Source: Symsagittifera roscoffensis
Taxonomy: Eukaryota > Xenacoelomorpha > Acoela > Convolutidae
NCBI RefSeq assembly: GCF_963678635.1
Contig: NC_087063.1
Coordinates: forward strand, 13,519,006-13,583,005
Direction of reading: 5' to 3'
Length of the DNA stretch: 64,000 nucleotides
Below, one piece after another: positions 54,321 to 64,000 of this stretch (positions are counted from its first letter, which is position 1; every line of letters begins with the position of its first letter). Position numbers and translations under genes: made by a program. The notes under the pieces are model-generated. The model had not been told where the DNA came from and made no database searches. It saw only the letters and a program-made list of their open reading frames with translations.

Positions 54321-56195
54321 TGAGTTAGGTCCGATGTGGTTAACTCATAGAGTAATTTCGGATAGGGTACACCGTCTGCTCGTCACGCTATCTTATTTTC
54401 GGCCGGATAGATTCGTGCAACTTCTTAGTCTAATACCGATCCTAATCTTACTCTTATACTTTCTAGTCTCAGGGTGTTTAACTAGTCTCTGCTAGGCTCA
54501 ATAGATCTAGGGTATACTGGTTTGTTGCGGCTGCTGAAGTTCTCTTGGAGAGACAACTAATTTCTAAGTTAAATTCAAATCTCTCTGGTGCTGAAATTAC
54601 AAGTAATTTCAGCACTTACAAATAAGTGGGTTGTTAGTTAGATGGATCATGATTGGTTAATATTAAATACTTTACAGTGGTAAAACATCTAATTTATCCA
54701 ATCATAAAATATAGTTTAGATCAGGTTCCACCCATCCGGGTTTTACAGAGTTTTTTAGAATTATCTTTCTGCAATTCAAAGGATGGATGATGAACGTTGG
54801 TATTTGGCGAACATCATATTCTTGTCCGGTTCCTCTTGTTAAAGAAGTTCCAGGACGCTGGAGTTAGGGACATAAATCGTTGTGTCGTCTTGTGACAACG
54901 ACTGTGTTTCCCAATGAAATCAATCTGATTTCAAAATGGTTTGCTATGACGGGTTTTTCTGTATTATGTAGAGAACTTGTTTTGTGTTCAACCTCGTCTG
55001 GGAATGGCGTGGAGGTTGTGGGTGGAAGGGATGCCTCGTAACTCGGATCCGTACGTATACTTGAACATCGAGGTGGTCATTGGTCTAGTTCAATGAAGTC
55101 CTTTTCTGCGAAGTCAAGTCGTATTCTAAATTCTTTGAGTTGTGATTGTGGACGGCATATCGGTTGTGGTTAGCCATTCTTGTTCGAGTGTGATGGGATC
55201 ATTTTGTCTTTGGATGTTCGTCTTTGTTGTTGTGTGTTGATCTATATACTGCAAGGTATGATTTACATTTTATAAAATTTTATTAGTTCGATTTTTTAAT
55301 CATGAATTTAGTTAGTTGTTTTCACAAAAGTATTTTGCTTAGGTTCGGTTATTTTGAAGAGTTACTCACCCTTGAGTAACTCTTATTAAAAATAGAAGTG
55401 TGGTCACAAAGCGTGGATGTAGCGCGGTGGGTTAGGCCGGCTATAGAGCATGCTCAGGACGTCCTCTCTGGTGGGTTAGGCCAGGAGTGGGAGTATGATT
55501 TCGTGCGGTTTCTTTGAGAGGTCCTGTTATGTGATAACGTTTTATGTTGGGTTTATGTTGGTCTTTCTTATGTTTCATTGGTTGTGACCTTTTTTCAAAA
55601 ATCAAATTGTTTTTGTTATGGGTTTGTCTTGCGACTTTTTTGTGTTTTATTATTTCTTTTTTAGACTTTATAATAGTCTTCAAAAGAATAAATTATCCAG
55701 TTTTAAACTGGGTTAATCCGGTTTGGGTACCGTTGGTTTTCTTTTCTTAGTCATGCTGTTATTTTATATTTTGTGGTGTTTAGTAAGCTGCGTTGGTTAG
55801 TTTGGTTTAGTATATAACTCCTTTCCAACCGGGTTAAAGGAAAATTTGAAACTTGTTATCGTGTGTTAGAGTTGTTGAGTGTGAAAGCTTGAAACTTAAA
55901 ATCTTTATTTAACTAATTCTTCGTGGGCGAGCTGTGCGAGTTTGGATAGAATCCCTGTGCGAGTGAATGAAAATATCAAAAGGTTAGTGCTGCATTTTCA
56001 TTTTATCAATTTATTACATAGAATTTCAATTTTACTGCTAATTTTGGGGGAAATTTAAAGTTATAAATTTTCATCGTTATTAAATTTACTGCTTTATGGG
56101 AAAACAATTTATAAATTAATTTACTACATTTGGTATGAATTTTATCATATTATTTTGTGTAAAGTATTATTGAAGTTTAGAAGAATTTTAACAAG
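54321..56195 (-). repeat. LTR type B, complete; 3' LTR of M1 and 5' LTR of its neighbour
   Basis: Runs from TGAGTTAGG to the purine tract of M1 (rc 56199-56215). It is flanked by a primer site on one side and by the ORF Y end on the other, so one LTR serves two elements, as after LTR-LTR recombination. About 1.87 kb. Confidence 0.75.
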
Positions 56196-56335
56196 TTTAT
56201 TTTTTATTTTTCTTTTCTGTTTTTTGCAGATGATCGTGGTATGAAGACTAAAAAAGTAAAAGAAACATGAATAAAGAATGTTTAGTACTAATTTAAATTT
56301 ATTAGTTAAGAATATTTTTAAATTATACTTACCTG

Positions 56336-58140
56336 TTAATCGTCTGGGAAAAAGCCGTGGGGAAAGATGTCGTGTATTATGTCCGAATTTGTTAGTAATT
56401 TTGTTAGTATGCGAATGATGTTTTTAGTTTGGAGCAGTGGCAAAAGCAATTGAAGTGCTTTAATGGTTTTTAGTTCTTCGGTGCCTACTGCATTCTCATA
56501 AGGTGTGTTTTGAATGAGGTTATATATTTTGTGATTATATTTAGTATTGTGAATAAATTCTAATATTAGGATTTCTATAGGCTGGATAAATCCATGTGGG
56601 ATAAGGAAGGGTCTGGATTCTTCGGCGTTAAAGGTCTTCGTGATGGGACAAAATATATACATTTGTGTTACTGGGTCATAATTGCGGAGGGTGCCGTGGA
56701 GGTTAGTATCTTTGATGCAATAGGTGAAATTAAGACAAAATTGTGAAGTTTACTTCGAGTTAAGAAACAGAAAACGATGGTGTGGTTGTCTTGATGGAGT
56801 ATGTAAATCAAAATGATTTTGTATGAAGCGATAGTATGTATATGTATGAGTCTGTTTAGTGCGTAACATAATGTCGTGTGAACAGTGAAAATCGCGTTCA
56901 TGTGGTGCAAGGAAGTGAAAGGTTAGTGAAAATAACTGAAATTTTTCTGTAAAACTTTCGTAAGCTTGAATATCGTTTAGTGCTTCAGAAATGATGTGAT
57001 CATATTTTCTATCAAAAATATTAAGTGTGAATACATATGACGTTTTGATGAAGAATTTTTCTGTTAGTTGTGGGCTAGCGAAGCGGTCGTCACCTAGAAA
57101 TTGGTCTTGATTAGTTCGGATGATATTATGGTCGTAATATTCTATTGTAAATTCGTTAGCTCGAGGTGCAGTGAATGTTTTTAGTAATTTTTTATATCCT
57201 ACATAAGTAAATTGTCTAGGTGTTAGTGTTGCGGTGAGTCTATATAACATATCTTTATTCTTTTCTATATCATTATGAGTACTAGATAGTGGCAGGCAAA
57301 GGGGATTAGTAAAATGGTAATATGCTGTCCAGTGACGCATTAAAACATGTTCATCTACAAAACTACGTGTGTCGTTAGTGTCGTTAGGTGTGTTTAAAGT
57401 ATCTTGTGGGAATGAGGGTAAGGTGATTGCTAGAAAATCTTTCGTGTTGGCGTGGTGTGGATGATTATTATATTCGCAGGCTGTTCCTGGTTTGGTCGGG
57501 AATGGATGGTTCGGGAATTTTCTTTTAAAAGTGCGATAAGCTCGGTGAGTGCTATTCGATGATTCGGTGGATGTGGATGATTGTGCTAATGATGCAGTGT
57601 AAGCTGAGGAAGGTGTAGGGGTAGGTGGGTTTGAGGATTCTATTGTGGATGAAATTTGATTTGTAGTGAGGGTGTTAGGGTGTATTAACTGTTGTTGTAG
57701 GGTGATAAAATTATCGAGTTCCTGGGAGATTTGGGCGGTATCTGGAGAATTATTGAATGATTGGTCGGAATGAAATGGAGAATAGGTTGGGGTTACTTGT
57801 GAAGCATAAGAAGGAGTGGAAACGGATGGGAGTGGATTATATGGTGGGAGTGGTTGAAAAGGGGGTTTTGAAAAAACTGAGGAGTTGGTTTGAAAATTAT
57901 TGGATGGAGATGATTCGTAGTCTGCAAATTCGTCAGGGGTTTCTATATTAGAGTTATTAAGTTGTGAGATGGAGTATAAAACTGAAATATCTGAATTAGT
58001 ATCCGAATTCATGCTTGATGATATATTAATAGTTGGAAAATCGGGTGGTGGGAAACAAAAAGTGCGATTATTGGGATTGGAGTGTGGAGGTTGGTTGGAT
58101 GGGAATTTGAGCGGTGTAGGGATCCAAGTTGTCGGCTCAT
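56336..58140 (-). pseudogene. M1 ORF Y, frame broken near its end
   Basis: The frame shifts near 56740-56665, after which the last 108 codons are read in another phase to the stop at 56336. Upstream it is in one frame with the env tail, unlike RE-plus, where ORF Y has its own ATG. The folded C-terminal part is highly similar to RE-plus. Confidence 0.8.
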
Positions 58141-60795
58141 CGTGTGCTAAAAAAATGATTTCTTGAGACTGAAAAGCGGTGGTATGGGGTTGTTCTATTA
58201 TTTGTTCATATGTAATATCATTTTGTGAATGATGTGTCATTATATGTTGTATGGGACTTTGCGATATGTTTGGTCTAAAATTTGGGTTATGTGTTATTGC
58301 TAGGTTTCGGAAATTACGTGGGACTAAGGATAATGGATGGTTATGTGGCAGGGGTGGCATCTGTGGTGCGGTAGGTGTTACTTCTATGTTATTATGTTCT
58401 TCGTCATATGTGTTCTGTCTTGTCGCTATTTTTGTATTATATTCTTTTATTTGTGCGTCTGGAAGAATTTTGTTTATTGATGATGAAAAAATTCCAAAAA
58501 ATCCTGCAAATAGTATGCGTGCTACACTTGCTTGTGTATTTACTTGTGTGTGTATAGCGCATTTGTTATAGATTCCTTTTAGAAGTGAAAAAATAAATCC
58601 TATAAAGTTAAACATTGCGTATAGGATGGTTAATTTTTCTAAGATGTAATAGGGCCATCCTAGAAAATCGAGAATTTCATTTTTTAGGGTAACAAAACTA
58701 AAAATATTTACAGGTGAAATATCTTGAGGTCTATATTTTTCACCGTTTAGATATATATAGTCTTTAATGTCTTTAAAGTATCCGCTATAATCTTGCGTAT
58801 AAATATCTGCAAATCCTGCGGTTTCGGCGATTTTTCGTAGATTTTGATCAATTGATTGTCTTTGTATAGTGTCCATTTGTGTTAATAATTCTTGGAATTG
58901 TTGTGTTCTAATGTGGTGTTGGATTTCTGGTTTTGAATATATTCCAATTGATTGTAAATCAATATTTGGATTACGAGCAATAGCTCTGATGCTTTCGGGT
59001 GAAAATTTTTTGAGTGATTGCATTAACGTAGAGTATGGAGTAAAAAGATAATATTTATCTTCATCAGGGTTCAATTGTACTACATTGTGGCTATTTTCTG
59101 ATCCCCATGGGACTGCGGTATCCCAAAAATTTGTTCGTCTTGAAAGTGTGTCAACAAAATGTACCTTATTTTATAAAGATAGGGATTCTTTTATAGCAGC
59201 GTTTATCTTCAAAAACATATATTGGTGATACTTTATTGGTACAAGTATAAAACCATAAAATGTTTCCTTCGTAGTCTAGAAAATTTGATCTATTTCCTGA
59301 TAATAAATATCCTGCGTAGGGTATTTTTAATACTGCTAGTGCGAGTGATTGTAGGATTTGTGTCCTTTCTAATTCGCATAGTTGGTGAAGTGTTTCTAAT
59401 TCGGAGAGTGACATTTCTTGAAAAATTCGACTAATCGTGTAGTCTAACTCTATATCTAAGTAGATATCATAGTGGATATTACCAAAATAAGTATTATTCA
59501 TTAGTGTGCTTCTAGTGTCATGTGGCTTTAGTTTTCCACCAGGTTGACCATTGCTTTAGTAAACGTGTGCTTCTAGTGTCATGTGGCTTTAGTTTTCCAC
59601 CAGGTTGACCATTGCTTTTTTGAAAGTTAACTGGTTATATGATGTTCCTTCGTGTAGAGGGTGACCTGTGGCATAAGGGTCAATTGTTGTTTTTCCAGTG
59701 GTCATGTCGAAACCTTTTTCGTATTCAACTAGTATTTCAGAATATTGTGTTTTGTAAAGTGGGTTTCTGTATTTGCATGCGATTTCTGTTTCTTGATATA
59801 TTGGGAAACGTGTTAATTTTTTTTTCTATATTATGGAGATTTCGAAAATCAGTACTTTGTTTTCGTGATGGATGGACTTGTTCATATGGAATTGATTGTA
59901 TAAAATATTTTTCGTGAAGATTTATCATTCGAGCGTGTATTTTTGCTACTTGAAATGTTGTGCATGTATCTTCGGGAAACCAAACAATTGCTGCTTGTGT
60001 CCGTGTTGTAGGATCACAATAACCTTGATCGTTTTTACAAGGTAATCTAATTCCTTGATAGATCATTGTGTTGTCGGATAAATCTCGTGTGAGTTGTATT
60101 TTTTCGAGTTGTATTTTCCAATCGAAAAACATTATTTCTTGATATCCTTTATTTTTTGTGTCTGCTTTGCAGTTTGATGGATTATTTATACCAATGTGTG
60201 GTATCCAGTGCTTATCGTGTATGTCATAAATTAATCTTCCGTGTGCGCCGTTGTATGGGTATTTTTCATCTAGTTTTATATATCCTTGATATCTTTCAAG
60301 TTCTGCTTGATGAACAGAATCGGCAAAGACTTGAAAATATACTAGTTTTCTGTTGGTGTTTTTTTTTCTTGTGATATTTAATCTGAGTAGCTCGTTTTTA
60401 CAATCATCGGGATTTAGATGTAGAAATCGTTCTATATTACTTTGGTAGAATGACTCGTGGACAAGTCGGTTTTTATTTCCGTTTGAAACTTGTGAACAAT
60501 GTACTTTCTTTTCGGAAAATGTTGCTGTAAATTTATATCCTGCGACTAGTGTTGCTCGGGCTTTTGAATACAGTGTCGCTATTACATTTGTAGTTTCTAT
60601 AGCTTGTGGTTCCGTTTCGCATTGTGATACTTGATTTATTGCATATTTGTGTAGTGTTTTTTGTTCATTTTCTTCACAATCGTAGTGTGTTACTAATAAG
60701 TCCTGGGGTCCTGTGCGGGGAGAAGGATTTGTGTTTTGGTCGGAAAATATTGAAAAAAAGATTTGTTGAAGTATCAATATTTTTAGAATATACAT
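58141..60795 (-). pseudogene. M1 envelope-like gene with signal peptide, several breaks
   Basis: Begins with Met and a hydrophobic leader (about 20 residues) at 60795, overlapping the last codons of ORF X. The Cys-rich ectodomain then matches RE-plus. Breaks are a frameshift near 59740-59830, a 61-bp tandem duplication at 59504-59617, and another shift near 59165. The membrane-anchor region (about 58640-58500) is intact and continues into the ORF Y frame. The product cannot be made whole from this copy. Confidence 0.75.
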
Positions 60796-61755
60796 GTGTA
60801 TGATAATCCTGAGTATGGGTTATAAAATGTGATGTAACCAATTGTCTTTTTGGTATATCTGTCGTACTTATATATTATTTCAGTTGTTATAAATGGTGGT
60901 GGTAGCGATTGAGCTGTTATATTGGGTGGGTTTAATGGGTAAGGATGTTGAACAATGTTGTTAAAATAAACCGTGATTTCGAATTTTAATTGTAGGCTAT
61001 TTTGTTGGAGTATTTGGATGTTATGGTCACGAATGTCTTTGTGGATGTCTTGTCTATATTGTAGTCTATGGAGTGCCCAATTGTGGAGTCGGTTACTTTC
61101 TGGATGTTGTCCAAATAATGGTGGGGGTGCTGTGAACGTGTTCCAATCTAATCTTAAAGGGATATTTGTTGATGATTGTTCTCGATATCTAGCGTCGAGG
61201 TTATTTGGAAAATTTAGGGGGAAAGGCGTCGGTGAAATCTGGCTTATTGATGGTGCTGATGGTAGTGATAATGTATCTGGTAGTGATGATGATGTTGTTG
61301 TATCCGTAGAAATATCTATTGGGTCATTTATTAAATTTGGTTCACCTTGTGTGAATGAGTGTGTTGTCCAATATGGTAGTCGTGATGTTTGGTTGGGGGG
61401 GGGGGTTAAAGGGATTGTCACGTATTTGTTCAGATGTTGGTGTTGAACCTAAGTAATCTGAGGGTATACTTGAGGTGCTACGTTGTGAAAGAAGTGTAGG
61501 GGTTTCTGGTAATGTGCTATTGTCTGGAGTAATTGGTGATGGGGATTGGGGTATATCAAAATGAACTCGGGGGTTTGGAAATTTCTATTTCTTCGTGGAT
61601 GTATAATTTGTCTATTTATTTCAACTGTATTTTGGTTTTGACTAATATTTCTTATTCTACTTAATTCTTGTGGTAATGTTGGGTACAAGTTATATGTTGG
61701 TTCACTTAGGGGTGCCTGTCGCTGAACTGGTTCTAATGGTTCAGATAAGCCTCAC
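60783..61755 (-). pseudogene. M1 ORF X, 5' truncated and shifted at a C tract
   Basis: The folded C-terminal part is open from 61421 to 60783. A 10-base C/G tract at 61395-61404 shifts the upstream part out of frame. The 5' end is replaced by the primer site, with a TGA just before the first conserved codon. Confidence 0.8.
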
Positions 61756-61766
61756 TGGTCGCACCA
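61756..61766 (-). other. Primer binding site of M1
   Basis: TGGTCGCACCA on +, two bases from the LTR end at 61769. The sequence beyond it, GTGAGGCTTATCTG on the - strand, shows the fusion of leader to ORF X. Confidence 0.75.
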
Positions 61767-61768
61767 AA

Positions 61769-62175
61769 TGAGTTAGGTCCGATGTGGTTAACTCATAGAG
61801 TAATTTCGGATAGGGTACAACGTCTGCTCGTCACGCTATCTTATTTTCGGCCGGATAGATTCGTGCAACTTCTTAGTCTAATACCGATCCTAATCTTACT
61901 CTTATACTTTCTAGTCTCAGGGTGTTTAACTAGTCTCTGCTAGGCTCAATAGATCTAGGGTATACTGGTTTGTTGCGGCTGCTGAAGTTCTCTTGGAGAG
62001 ACAACTAATTTCTAAGTTAAATTCAAATCTCTCTGGTGCTGAAATTACAAGTAATTTCAGCACTTACAAATAAGTGGGTTGTTAGTTAGATGGATCATGA
62101 TTGGTTAATATTAAATACTTTACAGTGGTAAAATATCTAATTTATCCAATCATAAAATAGTTTAGATCAAGTTCC
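61769..62175 (-). repeat. Partial LTR, type A, third copy (5' LTR of M1)
   Basis: As the other type A copies, with one change in the block GGTACAACGTCTG. It continues into segment N, so a normal U3 is missing and the promoter of M1 is altered. Confidence 0.8.
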
Positions 62176-63795
62176 ATTACTTAGCCTTACAGTCCACGTA
62201 TGCACTACCTACTCGCCCGTATCGGTAAATTACTGAAAAAGGGGTGGGACATGAAAACCGTTACAAGCGAACTGACACGTCCCTCTGTGAAATTAGCTCT
62301 CGTTTTTTCGTGTTAGAGGGTGGATATTACTGCCGTTCAAGTATAAGCTTGCCTTTAAATTTGAATAAAAATAATTTCAGAATGTAATTCATGAGCTATG
62401 ACTTTGAGAACTTTGCGAGATCTTTTGCTGTTCAAGGTTGTGCCGAAATTATACGATTTTACAGATTCGGGAAATGATTTCATCAGCCAATAATCATAAC
62501 AAAAAAGCGACTAATTTAGTATTTCAACTAATTCGGAAACTGTTTTTTTTTCTAATTTGTGAAATGTATTTCTTTGAATTCGCTGATAGGAAAGTGAATT
62601 TTTTTGATATTTCAAACTTATTCTACGCGTTCAGATGGCTCTTTTTCTTCTTGCCCACCTATGAAAATTTATGTGTAAAAACTTTGATTACTTACTACAG
62701 TTATTTCAAAAAATGGCATACGGACTAATTAGGCCATGGTAAATATATTTGGTTCTCATACTTACCTTGTAAAATTCTTCTTTACACCTTAAAAATAATG
62801 AGAAACGATTGAAGTGTTAAATTATTTTGCGAATCGATTCATTGTAGGAAATGACTCGAAAAATTTAGAAATTTTCATCACTTAAAAGACTTGCGGGATA
62901 AAAGTCGTAGGTTTTTGCTAACCGTTTCAATCATTAATTAATTACAATTAAGTCTTTCCAAAAGGTTGCTTGTTTGTATAACTTGATGAAAAAGTTTTTT
63001 GCATGAACTGTCTGATTGAGAAAAAAAACAAAGCGTTGAATTTTTTTTACTGTCAGTCAAATCAAGTTATAATAATAACAACATGAAATTTTTTGTACAA
63101 TTTTTCGCCCGGTGAGCTTTCTTTAAAAACATACACTTGCATTTCCACTTACGCTTTAAAAAAAGTTGGAAAATAGTTTAGAGGTTTTCATTTTCTTAAG
63201 AGCTTGCTCAAAACATGCCAAGAAACAGTCATTATATTCATTCTATTAATCTTTCAAAAAACATGAAACGTTCCACAAAGTCGTCCTTTGCATAAACTGC
63301 TTCAAAGACTCTCTTTAAGCAAACCATTTAAGCTATTGAAGCAATTTTTGCGGAAGCTTTTGAATTTTCGAAGTTTTTGATTCTCAAAATGGCGTTAAAA
63401 TCTCCGAAAACAAGTTTTACTTAAATAAAAATAAAATTAAGCAAAATTAACTTAATATTATTGACCTGAAGGCTTAGTTTAGGCCATTTACAAAGCTCCC
63501 TCGCTAAAAAAACATGCTTGCTTGCTTTACTCGCTCGAAGTTAAACTAAAAATCAAAAAATTTAACCAGTTTTAACATTGGAATTTTTTTTGGAAATTAA
63601 TACTGTCATTCGAATCACATTTGAAATGGCTTCAATAAGATATATCTCTCGACTATTTTCAATAATTATTTGTGGTACTTGCGTAGAGAATAAAAAAAAT
63701 TGAAGCAAAACAAACAAAAAAAACTAAAACACACTCGTATATGAAGTTCTTACCCATTTCAGACGGTCGGAACAAAAATTTAACTCGTAGATACT
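62176..63795. repeat. Segment N, copy 3, against unique flank
   Basis: Ends at GTAGATACT, where sequence changes to unique DNA. Copies 1 and 2 end at the same base but join ORF X sequence. Confidence 0.8.
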
Positions 63796-64000
63796 TAATT
63801 GAAGCTGTAGCGACATATCAAAGTATTCAAACATTTTTTATCGCTTGATCTTGATGATAAAAAAAATTCAATTTTAGGCCAATCGTTTTGCGGTATCGAA
63901 GCAATATAAAAATAATTTTTTTTTAAATTATCGCTTCAATCTTTTTGTGCGATTTGCGAACCAAGTCAAGCTGTCAAAGAAACTGAATTTTTTTTGCCAA
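63796..64000. other. Right flank, nothing recognised
   Basis: Unique AT-rich DNA after the array. Confidence 0.4.

Larger units (their letters stand above)
56196..61768 (-). mobile_element. M1: env-only derivative (ORF X, env, ORF Y, no gag-pol)
   Basis: From the primer site (rc 61756-61766) the internal region enters ORF X at the equivalent of 7695 in RE-plus, then keeps the order ORF X, env, ORF Y, splice donor, purine tract. All of gag-pol and both small membrane ORFs are missing. It could move only with proteins supplied by a full element. Confidence 0.85.
46809..62175 (-). mobile_element. Inverted array of RE-plus relatives with gag-pol deleted
   Basis: Five LTR ends (TGAGTTAGG) at 46809, 49696, 51436, 54321 and 61769. 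All but the first are preceded by the reverse primer binding site TGGTCGCACCA. Unit 46809-51435 is repeated from 51436, offset 4625-4628 bp, with only a few differences. The second unit runs on into the longer copy M1. No gag-pol sequence occurs anywhere in the array. Confidence 0.88.

Overview
The window looks like repeat-rich, AT-rich DNA from an animal, most likely an invertebrate. The reasons are GT-AG introns, a small family of lipocalin-like genes with separate exons, Ty3/Gypsy and BEL/Pao retroelements, many short inverted-repeat transposons, and no bacterial operon structure. I cannot place it to a phylum from the sequence alone. Host genes are sparse and most of the 64 kb is mobile or repeated DNA.

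Positions 1-15021 hold most of a very large LTR retroelement on the + strand (called RE-plus here). Its 5' LTR lies outside the window. It has one gag-pol frame (CCHC knuckle, protease, RT, RNase H, DDE integrase), then an unusually long accessory half: two tiny membrane ORFs joined by an ATGA overlap, ORF X, an envelope-like glycoprotein frame, ORF Y (ATGA overlap with env), a candidate spliced intron after the ORF Y stop, a purine tract and a roughly 1.9-kb 3' LTR. This LTR ends exactly at the edge of a 482-bp inverted-repeat element (15022-15503), 83 bp from the donor site of a lipocalin exon.

Positions 15.5-46.8 kb are old host DNA. On the - strand are lipocalin-like exons or genes at about 15.6, 28.5-30.1, 35.3-36.4 and 44.1-44.4 kb. 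Around them are a decayed LTR retrotransposon (16.2-21.6 kb), a BEL/Pao integrase remnant (37.8-39.1 kb), two families of short elements ending in GTTCCGAC, a palindrome-rich GCGGAATCCGC cluster, a fold-back element with an ACAT microsatellite core, and a GCGCGAC minisatellite.

Positions 46.8-63.8 kb are an inverted array of relatives of RE-plus. A 4.63-kb unit occurs almost twice and runs into a longer copy (M1, 54.3-62.2 kb) that has lost all of gag-pol: the primer binding site is joined directly to ORF X, leaving ORF X-env-ORF Y between LTRs, all with frame breaks. A 1.6-kb non-element segment (N) recurs three times in this array. Near-identity of the copies means recent duplication, or possibly an assembly artefact.

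The most interesting points are the accessory gene block and its ATGA couplings, the gag-pol-less env derivative and its array, and the second introns of the lipocalin genes, whose splice sites sit inside perfect 12-13 bp inverted repeats.
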